Assembly: GCA_016278725.1 (NCBI GenBank) | Contig: JADQBG010000015.1 | Coordinates: 1 to 64,000 of the forward strand | Direction: 5' to 3' | Length of the DNA stretch: 64,000 nucleotides | Source of the DNA: Actinomycetota bacterium | GTDB taxonomy: Bacteria; Actinomycetota; Thermoleophilia; RBG-16-64-13 | Part shown: positions 50,033 through 59,286 of the stretch, one piece after another | Position numbering within the stretch: the first letter of the stretch is position 1 | Layout of the letters: each line of letters begins with the position of its first letter | The notes under the pieces: generated by a model | What the model was told of the DNA's origin: nothing | The model's input: only the letters and a program-made list of their open reading frames with translations | Database searches by the model: none | Made by a program: the position numbers and the translations under genes

Positions 50033-51460
50033 CTAGCCTTCGCCCCGCGCCCTGTGGGCCGCTGACCTTCCTCTCGACCGCGAACGCCTGGTTTCCCCGT
50101 GCGGCAGAACCAGCGTGACCGTGGAACCCTTCCCCAGCTCGCTTTCGATTTCGAGTTTGCCGCCGTGGGCCTCGGCGATTCCCGCGACAATGGCAAGCCC
50201 GAGCCCCAAACCGGCGCCGTCCTGGAGCGGTCCGTGGAAGAAGCGCTCGGTCACCCGCTCCCTCACCTCGGGAGCCATCCCCGCTCCCTCGTCACGCACC
50301 CAGAGGCGAACGTGCCCGTCGGCGACCGCTCCCCCGAGCGCGATCGGAGTGTCCGGGTCCGTGTGCCGGACCGCATTCTGCATCAGATTCAAGAAGGCCT
50401 GAGTCAACCGGTCCTGATCGGCCTGAATGGTTACCCCCGGCAACTGATCCACCGCCCAAAGCCGCTTCCCCAGGTGTTCCCCCTGGCTGGTAAGGGTGCT
50501 GAGCAGATTGTCGAGGTCGACACTCCCCCATTCCAGGACGTCCGTCCGCTGCAGCCGGGCCAACGTGAGGAGTTCCTCCACGAGCCGGTTCATGCGGTCG
50601 AGTTCGTCGAGCACCAAGGCGTGCTCCTTCTTGACCAGGGCGGGATCCGGATCGACTTCCCGATCGAGCACCTGCAGGTGACCCTTGATTATGGTGAGCG
50701 GAGTGCGCAGCTCGTGAGAGACATCCGAGATGAAGCGGTCCTGGGCCCCGAAAGCAGATTCCAGACGGGCCAACATACCGTTCAAAGTACCGGCCAGCTC
50801 CCCCAACTCGTCGGGCGGTCCCTGGTAGGCGATGCGGCGGCTCAGATCCTCCCGGCTGATCTCCGCAGCGGTTCCGGTCATCCGCCGGACGGGTTCCAAC
50901 GTCTTCCCGATCAGAAACCAGAAGCCCAACCCAATGATGATGGTGGCGAGCGCGGCGGTGAGGATGAGCACAAACAACACCTGACGCTGGATATCGCGCA
51001 CCGGCGCCAAAGGAGCCGCCAATTCCACCCCGCCTATGGTCTCGCTGCCGAGAACCAGTGGCCGGCCGGCCAAGAGATAGTCCTGGGCTCCCCTCTCTAC
51101 GACTCCCAACACGGGCTCGCCCTGCCTCACCAACGGACCGCTTTGGTCGAGCGTCTCCAGATCGAAGTCGACGTCATTCGAGAGGACCGGTCCCCGGTTC
51201 AGGAACAGGGTGAAGACCATGCCGCGGCGGCGGAGCGAGTCGGATTCGGGGCGGACCAAGTACTCGCGGGTGAACGCGAGCAACTCTTCGTCGCCTGCGA
51301 GTTCGGGGAGCATCTCTTCGAACTGGGCGAGCTCACCGAGGACGTCCTCCTGAACGTGATCGGTCAGCTGCCGGCCAAGAAGCACGTCGGTGAAACCAAC
51401 GCCGAGCACGACCAATATGACCGTGGCGAGAACAGCCCCAACGGTAAGCCGGAATCTCAT
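50033..51460 (-). CDS. Sensor histidine kinase
   Basis: A 475-residue kinase. Two membrane helices (about 8-25 and 163-185) flank an extracytoplasmic sensor domain, then a HAMP domain (about 186-235) and HisKA with phosphoacceptor His249 (DVSHELRTPLTIIKGHL). The catalytic domain follows (MQNAVRHTD, EGAGMAPEVRERV, GLGLGLAIVAGIAEAHGG). It pairs with the adjacent response regulator. The signal is unknown, but the neighbouring Met/His-rich exported protein suggests a metal. Confidence 0.92.
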   Translation of the reverse strand: MRFRLTVGAVLATVILVVLGVGFTDVLLGRQLTDHVQEDVLGELAQFEEMLPELAGDEELLAFTREYLVRPESDSLRRRGMVFTLFLNRGPVLSNDVDFDLETLDQSGPLVRQGEPVLGVVERGAQDYLLAGRPLVLGSETIGGVELAAPLAPVRDIQRQVLFVLILTAALATIIIGLGFWFLIGKTLEPVRRMTGTAAEISREDLSRRIAYQGPPDELGELAGTLNGMLARLESAFGAQDRFISDVSHELRTPLTIIKGHLQVLDREVDPDPALVKKEHALVLDELDRMNRLVEELLTLARLQRTDVLEWGSVDLDNLLSTLTSQGEHLGKRLWAVDQLPGVTIQADQDRLTQAFLNLMQNAVRHTDPDTPIALGGAVADGHVRLWVRDEGAGMAPEVRERVTERFFHGPLQDGAGLGLGLAIVAGIAEAHGGKLEIESELGKGSTVTLVLPHGETRRSRSRGRSAAHRARGEG

Positions 51461-51509
51461 GGGGACCCGCTCCCCCCGCTCTCAGAGCCAGATGGCTTGC
51501 CTTGGCGAA

Positions 51510-52190
51510 CTACTGCTCTTTACCCTTCCGCAGGCGATAGCCCCCACCGCGAACGGTCTCGATCAACTGCGCATCCCGGTCCCCGAGCTTACCGCGCAGA
51601 TAGCCCACGTACACATCGACGACGTTACTGCCCGGATCGAAGTCGTAACCCCACACCGCGCTGAGAATCTGCGGCCGAGTGAGCACCTGGCCCTGATGAC
51701 GCATCATGAACTCCAACAGAGCGAACTCTCTAGAAGTCAGATCGACGGTCTTGCCGTTGAGATTCGCCTGCCGGGTCCTCAGATCGAGGCAGACCTCTCC
51801 ACAAGTCAACTCGAATGAGGCGGGCTGGCGCACGTCGCGCAGCCGCGCCCTGACCCGGGCCAAAAGCTCCTCGAAGTCGAACGGCTTGGGCATGTAGTCG
51901 TCTGCCCCCAGATCGAGCCCTTTGACTCTGGAGGGAACGTCACTGCGCGCCGTGAGCACGATTACCGGGGTATCCTGGTCGACCGAACGAAATTCGGCGA
52001 GCATCTCGAAGCCGCTGCGGTCGGGCAGACCGATATCCAGCAGGATCAGATCCGGCCGTTCGGCGCCCAGTGCCTGGTCGATACCAGCGGAAGCGGTCGG
52101 CGCCACCTCCGTGCGGTATCCCGCAGCCTCGAGGCCCTTCTGTACGAAGTCCGCCACCCGCGCCTCGTCTTCGACCAGGAGTATCTTCAA
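51510..52190 (-). CDS. OmpR-family response regulator
   Basis: A 226-residue regulator. The receiver domain has phosphoacceptor Asp52 (LILLDIGLPDRSGFEML), TAR and MPKPF; the C-terminal winged helix has LTSREFALLEFMMRHQGQVLTR and VDVYVGYLRGKL. It lies 49 bases upstream of the histidine kinase gene and one base after the exported protein gene, so all three are one operon. Confidence 0.93.
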   Translation of the reverse strand: MKILLVEDEARVADFVQKGLEAAGYRTEVAPTASAGIDQALGAERPDLILLDIGLPDRSGFEMLAEFRSVDQDTPVIVLTARSDVPSRVKGLDLGADDYMPKPFDFEELLARVRARLRDVRQPASFELTCGEVCLDLRTRQANLNGKTVDLTSREFALLEFMMRHQGQVLTRPQILSAVWGYDFDPGSNVVDVYVGYLRGKLGDRDAQLIETVRGGGYRLRKGKEQ

Positions 52191-52191
52191 A

Positions 52192-52758
52192 TTACCCGCC
52201 CCCGTGCATGCCGCCGTCGCTCTGGCCGTCGTGTGGCGCAGGCTCGACCGGTTGAGTTTGCTGCTGCGGGGACATCGAGGTCCCGCCGGCCGTCGGGGAG
52301 GGACCGCTATGGGGCTCCGGCTCGGCCATGGGTTGGCTGGTGGCCGTGGTGGCGTCCGTGGCGTGATGAATCGTCGATGGAGTGGTGGCAGAGGGAGCCG
52401 GCGCGGTTGCGGTCGAGCCCGTGCTTCCCTGGGTCATCTGCGTATGGTTCGGATCCGAAAGAGAGCCGTCGTGCTCCGGAGATGCCATGTCGCGAAGGTG
52501 GACCGGGGACACCAACTCCTGCCCGCCCCCAGTGGCCATTTCCGTGGCCGGAGTCCCCTCCATGGCTTTCCATCCGGCCACGCCATCCTGGTCCATACCG
52601 CCGGCGCCCTCCGAGCCGCTCGCCGTGAGAACGATCGGCTCCATTCCCTCAGCGGAAGCCTCGCCCGCCAGCATCCCCAGGACCCAGATGCCCAGCCCCA
52701 CGACCATCAGCGCCAGGACCATCACCATGAGAATGCTTGTTATTCGATTGAGAGTCAT
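52192..52758 (-). CDS. Met/His/Ser/Thr-rich exported or anchored protein
   Basis: A 188-residue protein with an N-terminal membrane helix (about 6-31, ILMVMVLALMVVGLGIWVLGML) followed by a low-complexity extracytoplasmic tail with many Met, His, Ser, Thr and Pro residues, ending HDGQSDGGMHGGG. ATG 52758 follows GAGGAAG. It is the first gene of the operon with the response regulator and histidine kinase. Metal or stress sensing at the cell surface is a reasonable guess, not shown. Confidence 0.65.
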   Translation of the reverse strand: MTLNRITSILMVMVLALMVVGLGIWVLGMLAGEASAEGMEPIVLTASGSEGAGGMDQDGVAGWKAMEGTPATEMATGGGQELVSPVHLRDMASPEHDGSLSDPNHTQMTQGSTGSTATAPAPSATTPSTIHHATDATTATSQPMAEPEPHSGPSPTAGGTSMSPQQQTQPVEPAPHDGQSDGGMHGGG

Positions 52759-52871
52759 AGCTTCCTCGCTGATTGTACTCGCCCACGACGGTATGACGAA
52801 GGGCCACACCTGCCTATAAGCTAACCCTTGGTAGTAAGACGGGGCTGAGAGGAGAATGAGAGCTTGCTCAC

Positions 52872-53207
52872 CTAGCGCTCGACGGGCCCGCTCCACTTCT
52901 GGATACCGCCCAGCAGGTTATGCACGGCGTAGCCTTGGTCACCGAGCAGACGTGCGGCCGTGCGGCTGCGGTGACCCCGGGCGCAGTAGACGACCACCGG
53001 GCGGTCCTTCTCCAGTTGGCCAAGCCGGCCTTCCAGTTCGCTCAGCGGTATCAGCCGGGCGCCGGGCAGATGGCCCTGCCGGTACTCTCCCACCGTCCGC
53101 ACGTCTAGTAGTTGAGGGGCGTCTTCCTGACCGCGCCACTGCTCCACGGCCTCCGGGGTAATGTCTTCGTAGACCTTGGGGCCCCGGGCAAAAAGATTAA
53201 ATCTCAT
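52872..53207 (-). CDS. Rhodanese-like sulfurtransferase
   Basis: A 111-residue single rhodanese domain. QLLDVRTVGEYRQGHLPGARLIP and active-site Cys75 in VVYCARGHRSRTAARLL. It moves sulfane sulfur or reduces thiosulfate. It overlaps the end of the alkA-like gene by 11 bases on the same strand, so it is probably the last gene of the glycosylase operon. Confidence 0.9.
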   Translation of the reverse strand: MRFNLFARGPKVYEDITPEAVEQWRGQEDAPQLLDVRTVGEYRQGHLPGARLIPLSELEGRLGQLEKDRPVVVYCARGHRSRTAARLLGDQGYAVHNLLGGIQKWSGPVER

Positions 53208-54174
53208 CCTGATCTCTCGCTCGATTGACTTCGCCCGCATGATACCCCAGCAATCCGCACCGGTCCGCCGCCAGCAGATAGGAGGCGAAAAGACCCCGCC
53301 AGGGGGCGAACGGCAGAAGCAAATCGTGCACCTTCTCCCCGGATACGCGCTCGCCCCCTCCCAGCGTCTGCCCCACCACCGTCCGGATTCCCAGATCATC
53401 AGCGGGCACCGAATCCACGCGGCCCAATCCGCGAACGAGGATGTACTCCGCCGACCAACGGCCGAAGCCCCTCATCGACATCACGGCGCCGGCAACTTCT
53501 TCGTCGCCCAGATGCTCGAGCCCCTCGAGATCCACCTCCCCCGAAACCACCCGTCGGCTGAGTTCCCGGACGTACTCGGCCTTGCGTTGGGAGAGGCCGC
53601 ACCGCCGGAGTTCCTCCACCGAGGCCCCAGCGAGGCTCTCCGGCCGGGGGAACGCGACCAGGCCGGCGCGTTCCGCTCCAAAGCGGCCCACCAACCGCCT
53701 CCGGATGCTGTGGGCCGCCCGCAGCGAGATCTGCTGCTCGATCACCGCGATCACCGCCATCTCGTAAACGCGGGCCGGACGAAGCGGCTTGAGCCCCTGG
53801 AACTCCTGCACCATCCAGCCGAACCCGCCCTGGGTCTGCAGCAGATCGTAGAAGGGCTCGAGATCTAGGTCGGCCCGAACGACGCGGGCAACCAGAGATT
53901 CCAGGGCTGCGACGCCGCCGGTATAACCATCCTTGCCGGGGATTGAAGCGTCGTATCGGATCCTGTCCGGAGCGGTTTGGGCGATCTCGACCAATACCGG
54001 TTCGGCGGCCGGCTCCGGCGGCCGGCCCTCCGGCCAAACCAGCATGCGCAGTACCTCCCGCCCGCCCTGACCCGCGGACTCGCCACTCTCGTGCTCGGGC
54101 GTCTCCGCGAACGACCGGCCCACCCGCAAGGAAAGGGAGAGGTCGTAGGGCGCGGCTATCCTGAGCTCGCTCAC
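53197..54174 (-). CDS. DNA-3-methyladenine glycosylase II-like (AlkA family)
   Basis: A 325-residue HhH-GPD protein. RGFGRWSAEYILVRGLGRVDSVPADDLGIR (about 235-264) is the helix-hairpin-helix with catalytic Asp near 259-260, as in AlkA. An N-terminal domain precedes it. Removes alkylated bases. The start GTG 54174 overlaps the fpg stop (GTGA). Part of a three-glycosylase operon with fpg and mug. Confidence 0.9.
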   Translation of the reverse strand: MSELRIAAPYDLSLSLRVGRSFAETPEHESGESAGQGGREVLRMLVWPEGRPPEPAAEPVLVEIAQTAPDRIRYDASIPGKDGYTGGVAALESLVARVVRADLDLEPFYDLLQTQGGFGWMVQEFQGLKPLRPARVYEMAVIAVIEQQISLRAAHSIRRRLVGRFGAERAGLVAFPRPESLAGASVEELRRCGLSQRKAEYVRELSRRVVSGEVDLEGLEHLGDEEVAGAVMSMRGFGRWSAEYILVRGLGRVDSVPADDLGIRTVVGQTLGGGERVSGEKVHDLLLPFAPWRGLFASYLLAADRCGLLGYHAGEVNRARDQDEI

Positions 54175-55148
54175 TCGAGCTTCCTCTCCGCGGAGGCCCC
54201 TCCCGCCGGAGGCCCGCCGCCACCGGTCCGGCCCCTGGCCTCGAGTTCGTCCACCGTCCGCGGCCAATCGGCTTTCAGCAGCCGCGACAGCGAGCGGTCG
54301 GCGAGCATCCGCCCCTCGGTCTGACAACGGGGGCAATAGTTGGATTCGTTCTCCGCGTACTTGATCCGTTGAACCGCCGTTCCGCAAACCGGGCACGGTT
54401 CGCCATACTTGCCGTGCACGGACATCTCCGGGCGGAAGGCCGTGACCTTCGCGGGAAATTCGCTCCGCGCCTCGGCCACCAGCTTCCGGGTCCAATCTCC
54501 GAGAACCGCCAGGGTGGCCTGGTGCAGGCGCTCGAACTCCGCCGGAGAGAGGCTGCCCGTCTGCCGGAACGGTGAAAGCCGAGCGCGGTGAAGGATTTCG
54601 TCGGAGTAGGCATTACCAATGCCGCTCAAGATGTGCGGATCGGTCAGCGCGCGCTTGAGGGTGTGGTTGGTTGCGGTCAAAGCCTCCACGAACTCATCCA
54701 AACTCGAATCCAGCACTTCCAGACCCCCGGGATCCATCTCCGCCAGCGCCGCCCGCCCCTCCAGCAGGTGGAGCGATGCCCGCCGCTTCTTCCCCGCTTC
54801 GGTCAGCAGGAGAGTTCCCTTCGCAAAATCGAAGGCGGCCAAGCCCCGGCCTCGAGCAACCGGAGCGTCCGGAGGCAACCATTGAAGGCGTCCGGCGATC
54901 ATCAGATGAAGCACGAGGAATAGGGGCGTGTCTCTGCCTCGCTCGGCGGCGCCCTCGCCCATTTCGAAGACCAATCGCTTGCCCAGCCGGGAGAGGCCGA
55001 CCACCCGCCGGCCGGCCACCGCTTCCAGGGGAGGCTCCACCGTGCGCAGCAGAAATGGATGGACCAAGCGGATTCCGAAAAGCTCCTCTCCCAGGACGCG
55101 GGAGCGCAGGGCCTCGAGGTAAGCCTCTATGTCGGGCAGTTCCGGCAC
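54171..55148 (-). CDS. Formamidopyrimidine/endonuclease VIII-type DNA glycosylase
   Basis: A 325-residue Fpg/Nei protein. The catalytic N-terminus MPELPDIEAYLEALR exposes Pro2 and Glu3 after Met removal. H2TH region GIGNAYSDEILHRARLSP and C-terminal zinc finger with Cys252, 255, 272 and 275 (CPVC...CPRC) follow. It removes oxidised purines or pyrimidines. Which of Fpg or Nei substrate class is not settled. Confidence 0.92.
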   Translation of the reverse strand: MPELPDIEAYLEALRSRVLGEELFGIRLVHPFLLRTVEPPLEAVAGRRVVGLSRLGKRLVFEMGEGAAERGRDTPLFLVLHLMIAGRLQWLPPDAPVARGRGLAAFDFAKGTLLLTEAGKKRRASLHLLEGRAALAEMDPGGLEVLDSSLDEFVEALTATNHTLKRALTDPHILSGIGNAYSDEILHRARLSPFRQTGSLSPAEFERLHQATLAVLGDWTRKLVAEARSEFPAKVTAFRPEMSVHGKYGEPCPVCGTAVQRIKYAENESNYCPRCQTEGRMLADRSLSRLLKADWPRTVDELEARGRTGGGGPPAGGASAERKLE

Positions 55149-55178
55149 GGGCAGCTTCGCTCCAGCTCGGCTGAAAAT

Positions 55179-55616
55179 CTAACCGAGTGCCCGGCGCACC
55201 AGGCCCGCGACGTTCCCGCCGAGCGTGTACCAGGTGACGGTCATGACCGCAGTCCCGGTGCTCCGGGCGGCCGGTTCTTTGCTCAGTCCGAGCAGGGGAG
55301 GCAGGAAGACCGCCCCGAGTCCGCCCAACAGGCCGAGCGCGGCGCCTCGCGGGAGGGCTCCTTCGGGGCGGCCCAGTCCCACAAGCGAATAGTAAGCTGC
55401 GTTCGAAACCAGATCCCCGCCCAGAGCCGCCGCATATAGGGAGCGCTCGTCGTCCGGCGGCCGCACGCCCACCCGGGGAAGGTAGCGCTTCAAGGCGCTC
55501 TTCCCCACCACATCGACTCGCGGCGCCGACGGGATCACGCTTCGGGCCGATTCGTGAATCAAGTTGAGAGCCACGGCCCCGGCCGCGCCGCTCAGCAGAG
55601 ATTTCCAGACGCTCAT
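55179..55616 (-). CDS. Membrane protein, unknown function
   Basis: A 145-residue protein with four weak to moderate helices (for example LLSGAAGAVALNLIHESA and GAALGLLGGLGAVFLPPLLG). It overlaps mug by four bases and precedes fpg by 30. A protein of unknown function, located inside the glycosylase operon. Confidence 0.66.
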   Translation of the reverse strand: MSVWKSLLSGAAGAVALNLIHESARSVIPSAPRVDVVGKSALKRYLPRVGVRPPDDERSLYAAALGGDLVSNAAYYSLVGLGRPEGALPRGAALGLLGGLGAVFLPPLLGLSKEPAARSTGTAVMTVTWYTLGGNVAGLVRRALG

Positions 55617-56257
55617 GAAGGCCCGCCTTCCTCATTTGTTGACGCATCTGGAGGTGGTCTACCCGGTATGGCCGCGGGCATCTCCTGGCGCGAGGCACGG
55701 TGGCGGGCGGTGTCCGCAGCGGCGGCCGCCCGCAATTCGGCGAACAAGGAGATCAGGGCGTCCAGTGGGTAATTGGCGTTCAGTCCGCTGGGGTTCGGCA
55801 GCACCCAGATTCTTGTCGATCCGACTGTTTCTATCTGCCGCCCGATCGTTGCCCGGGGCCGCCCGAAAGCGGAACGGTACGCTCCCACGCCGGCCACCGC
55901 CAGCCATTCCGGGGACCAGCGCGCCACCTTCTCCTCGAGCAGCAGCCTGCCCTCCTGGTATTCCTCCGGCCCAATTTCGGCCGCGGTTGCCGTGGCCCGG
56001 CGGACCACGTTTGTAATCCCCAAGCCCAGGCCGGGCAGGAGGCCTTCCTCCTCCGGTGCAAGGAGACGCGGAGTAAAGCCGGATCCGTGAAGGGCCTTCC
56101 AAAAGCGATTCCCCGGACGAGCAAAGTGATGTCCGGTCGCGGCGGTATACAGGCTTGGATTGATGCCACAGAAGAGAATGCGAAGTTCGGGGCCCACCAC
56201 GTCAGGCACCGTCCTTCCCCTCGCCGCCAAGAGGTCGGCCCGAGTGGGTTTCTTCAC
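55613..56257 (-). CDS. mug: G/U mismatch-specific DNA glycosylase (Mug)
   Basis: A 214-residue uracil-DNA-glycosylase superfamily protein of the Mug/TDG type. GINPSLYTAATGHHFARPGNRFWKALH (31-57) is the catalytic motif, and NPSGLNANY is the second. Removes U or ethenocytosine opposite G. A Ser/Pro-rich tail follows. First gene of the mug-orf-fpg-alkA-rhodanese operon. Confidence 0.9.
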   Translation of the reverse strand: MKKPTRADLLAARGRTVPDVVGPELRILFCGINPSLYTAATGHHFARPGNRFWKALHGSGFTPRLLAPEEEGLLPGLGLGITNVVRRATATAAEIGPEEYQEGRLLLEEKVARWSPEWLAVAGVGAYRSAFGRPRATIGRQIETVGSTRIWVLPNPSGLNANYPLDALISLFAELRAAAAADTARHRASRQEMPAAIPGRPPPDASTNEEGGPS

Positions 56258-56337
56258 AGCGGACCTCCGGTCGAGAGGACCCTTGGCGGGCCACAGTCGT
56301 TCAAATCCAAGCCAACCCGATCCCGAAAGGAACAGCG

Positions 56338-56733
56338 GTGACCCGTTCCGAGCGCAGAAGGGCGGAGAAGCAAAGGCGCGCGCAACGGCGTGAGCAAAAG
56401 CTGCATGCCCTTCTGCAAGATGTCGCCGGCGTGGCCTACGCGGTACCCCTGGTCTCCGGCGCCATAATGTGGTGGGTGAGCGGCAGCGTCCCGCTCGCTC
56501 TCGCGATACTGGGGGCGGGCCTTGCGGCCGTCTCGGCGCAGCTGGCCCGCTTCTACGAGCTGCAAATCAGGCAAGATTCTTCAGCCGACGACCTGAGGCT
56601 GGGCGACGGGCAGAAACTCTCGCGGCGGCGGCGGAAGGCCGGAGTCCGGGGCCGAGGCGCCGTCCTTGCTTTCTTTGCCAACGACCCCGCCGAGGGCGGT
56701 GGTCGTGGTGGTGGTCGTCGCGGCGGAAGGTGA
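56338..56733 (+). CDS. Small membrane protein with Arg/Gly-rich tail
   Basis: A 131-residue protein: a strongly basic N-terminus (RSERRRAEKQRRAQRREQK), two membrane helices (about 32-49 and 53-70), and an Arg/Gly-rich C-terminus. GTG 56338 follows AAAGGAAC. The last 150 bases overlap the convergent gene at 56581-57006, so the tail is uncertain. Confidence 0.5.
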   Translation: MTRSERRRAEKQRRAQRREQKLHALLQDVAGVAYAVPLVSGAIMWWVSGSVPLALAILGAGLAAVSAQLARFYELQIRQDSSADDLRLGDGQKLSRRRRKAGVRGRGAVLAFFANDPAEGGGRGGGRRGGR

Positions 56734-57006
56734 GGTCGTGGAGGCCGTGGAGGTCGTGGAGGCCGTGGTCCTCGCCGAGACCGTCGAGGTCGTGGAGCCC
56801 GCGCTCGAGGACGGCTCCTCCGAAGTGGATTCCGCGCTCGAGGTGGCCGACGCGGAGCCGACTTCCGAGGATGTGGCGCTGATTGCCGGCGCCTGTACCG
56901 CACCCCCGCCATCGGCCCCCAGCAGATCGGTCCCGGCGGCTCCGAGAATCAAGCCCGATACCAGTAGCAATATTCCGGCCGCCAGAAGCGGAGCGCTAAA
57001 GGGCAT
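56581..57006 (-). CDS. Exported or anchored Ser/Thr-rich protein
   Basis: A 141-residue protein with a signal anchor (about 4-27, SAPLLAAGILLLVSGLILGA) followed by a Ser/Thr-rich low-complexity tail with runs such as TTTTTTT. Start ATG 57006. It overlaps the convergent 56338-56733 gene. The low complexity could inflate the frame on one strand, so only one of these two may be real. Confidence 0.52.
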   Translation of the reverse strand: MPFSAPLLAAGILLLVSGLILGAAGTDLLGADGGGAVQAPAISATSSEVGSASATSSAESTSEEPSSSAGSTTSTVSARTTASTTSTASTTSPSAATTTTTTTALGGVVGKESKDGASAPDSGLPPPPREFLPVAQPQVVG

Positions 57007-57047
57007 CTTGCGAGGGCCCTCCCACCATCGAGACGCTCGTGCAGGAA

Positions 57048-59216
57048 TCAGTCGCGCATGGAGAGCGAAATCCGGCGCCGATCGAGATCGACGTCCAGGA
57101 CGGTGACCTCGACGCGCTGACCGACGCTCACTATATCAGCGGGATCCTTGACGTAATGGTCCGCCAGCCTGCTCACGTGAACCAGTCCGTCTTGATGGAC
57201 GCCCACGTCGACAAACGCCCCGAAGGCGGTGACGTTGGTGACGATGCCGGGCAGGCGCATACCCCCCTCCAGGTCCTTCAGGTCATGCACGTTCTCGGCG
57301 AAAGAGAAGACCTCAAACCGCTCGCGAGGATCGCGTCCGGGTTTCTCCAACTCCGCGAGGATGTCCTCGAGCGTGGGATAGCCCACCTCGTCGTCGACAT
57401 ACTTCGCCAAGTCGATCCGGCGGCGCAGATCCCCGTCGCCCAGAAGGGTGGCGACCGAGGCGTTGAGATCGGCCGCGATCCGTTCGACCAGGCCGTACCG
57501 CTCGGGGTGCACCCCGCTGGCGTCCAGAGGGTGGCGGCTCCGCGGCACCCGCAAAAATCCCGCGGCCTGCTCGAAGGCCTTGGGACCCAGCCGAGGAACT
57601 TTGCGCAACTGACTGCGGGAGGCAAAGGGCCCGTTTTCGGCCCGGTAGGCGACCAGGTTCTCGGCGAGCTTGGGCCCCAACCCGCTGACGTAACCGAGCA
57701 GGGGAGCGCTCGCCGTGTTCACCTCCACCCCCACCCGGTTAACGGTCCAGCCCACGGTCTCGTCCAACGCCGTCCGTAGAGCCCCCTGGTCGACGTCGTG
57801 CTGGTACTGACCCACGCCGATGGATTTTGGGTCGAGCTTGACCAGTTCGGCAAGGGGGTCCTGCAAGCGCCGGCCGATGGACACCGCGCCGCGGACGGTG
57901 AGGTCGACGTCGGGTAGTTCCATCCGGGCCAGCTCCGAGGCCGAGTAGATCGACGCCCCGCTCTCGTTCACCGCGACGATCGGCACGTCAGTGGGCAGCT
58001 CGAGGCCGCGAAGGAAAGCCTCGGTCTCCCTGCCGGCGGTGCCGTTGCCCACCCCGATTGCTTCGAGGGAATGCTCCTTGACGAGGGCCGCCACCCGTTG
58101 GGCGGCCCGGCTTCTCTCCCCCGGGGACGCATGCGGCTGGATGGTCTCGTGATGGAGGAGCCCTCCCTGCGCATCGAGCACCACCGTCTTGCAGCCCGTG
58201 CGGAAGCCGGGATCGATGGCCAACACCCGCTTGGCGCCCAACGGCGGAGCCAGCAGCATCTCGCGCAGGTTGTTGACGAAGATGGCGATGGCCTCGGCAT
58301 CGGCCCGCTCCTTCTCGCGCCGCCTGGCCTCGGTCTCGAGGGAGGGCAAGGCCAACCGCGTCAGCCCGTCCCGCAACGCGAGCCGAAGCTGACCGACCGC
58401 GGCACCGTCCCCCTTGGGGAGGAATCGCCGCTCGACAATCCGCACCGCGTCGACTTCGGGCACCTCCAGCCTGACCCGCAGGACCCCCAAATCCTCACCC
58501 CGAAAAAGGGCGAGCACCCGATGAGAGGGTGCCGACGCGGCGCGTTCCTGCCAGTCGAAGTAGTCCCGGAACTTAGCTCCGGATTCCTGCTGCCCTTTGA
58601 CCACTCGGCTGCGCAGCACGCCCCGTTCTGCGAACAGCTCCCGCAGGCGGCTCCGCGCCCCAGGGTCTTCTGCAATCAACTCGGCGACGATATCTCTGGC
58701 CCCGGCAAGCGCTTCTTCGCCGGATTCGACCCCCAGCTCCGCGTCGACGAAGCTCTCCGCCAAATGTTCGAGCTCGGTTTGCGCCCGCGGTTCTCCTTTG
58801 AGCAGCTTCTCCGCCAAAGGTTCGAGACCCCGCTCCCGCGCCATCTGGGCCCGGGTTCGCCGCTTGGGCCGGTAGGGCAGGTAAAGGTCCTCGAGTTCGG
58901 TCAGGGTTGCCGCCGCCCGCAACTGCTCTTGGAGCGAGGGGGTCAGCAGTTCGCGCTCGAGGAGCGATTGGAGAATTGCGTCCCGGCGTCTCTCGAGCTC
59001 CTCCAGCCGCGCAAGGCCATCGCGCACCGCGGCAATCTGCACCTCGTCCAGAGAACCCGTCGCTTCTTTACGGTAGCGGGCGATGAAGGGGACCGTCCCC
59101 CCTTCGCCGAGCAGGCGGGCGACCGAAGCGACCTGCGCCACACTCACGCCGAGCTCGCGGGCGAGCCGGGCGATGCGCGCGCGCTCTTCCGCTTCGGGTT
59201 GTTCGGGTAAGCTCAT
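57048..59216 (-). CDS. tex: RNA-binding transcription accessory protein Tex
   Basis: A 722-residue Tex protein. N-terminal helical region with ATGSLDEVQIAAVRDGLARLEEL; YqgF-like domain VLAIDPGFRTGCKTVVLD; HhH segments LDPKSIGVGQYQHDV and FASRSQLRKVPRLGPKAFEQAAGFLRV; C-terminal S1 domain GIVTNVTAFGAFVDVGVHQDGLVHVS. It binds nucleic acid and affects transcription in several species. ATG 59216 is used; the ribosome site is weak. It is divergent from the PLP gene with only 70 bases between. Confidence 0.94.
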   Translation of the reverse strand: MSLPEQPEAEERARIARLARELGVSVAQVASVARLLGEGGTVPFIARYRKEATGSLDEVQIAAVRDGLARLEELERRRDAILQSLLERELLTPSLQEQLRAAATLTELEDLYLPYRPKRRTRAQMARERGLEPLAEKLLKGEPRAQTELEHLAESFVDAELGVESGEEALAGARDIVAELIAEDPGARSRLRELFAERGVLRSRVVKGQQESGAKFRDYFDWQERAASAPSHRVLALFRGEDLGVLRVRLEVPEVDAVRIVERRFLPKGDGAAVGQLRLALRDGLTRLALPSLETEARRREKERADAEAIAIFVNNLREMLLAPPLGAKRVLAIDPGFRTGCKTVVLDAQGGLLHHETIQPHASPGERSRAAQRVAALVKEHSLEAIGVGNGTAGRETEAFLRGLELPTDVPIVAVNESGASIYSASELARMELPDVDLTVRGAVSIGRRLQDPLAELVKLDPKSIGVGQYQHDVDQGALRTALDETVGWTVNRVGVEVNTASAPLLGYVSGLGPKLAENLVAYRAENGPFASRSQLRKVPRLGPKAFEQAAGFLRVPRSRHPLDASGVHPERYGLVERIAADLNASVATLLGDGDLRRRIDLAKYVDDEVGYPTLEDILAELEKPGRDPRERFEVFSFAENVHDLKDLEGGMRLPGIVTNVTAFGAFVDVGVHQDGLVHVSRLADHYVKDPADIVSVGQRVEVTVLDVDLDRRRISLSMRD

Positions 59217-59286
59217 GGCACGAGGTTGCCAGAGCCGGCCCTCGCGGACAAGGATCACGGTCGAATCGGAGAGAGGAGGCCACCAG

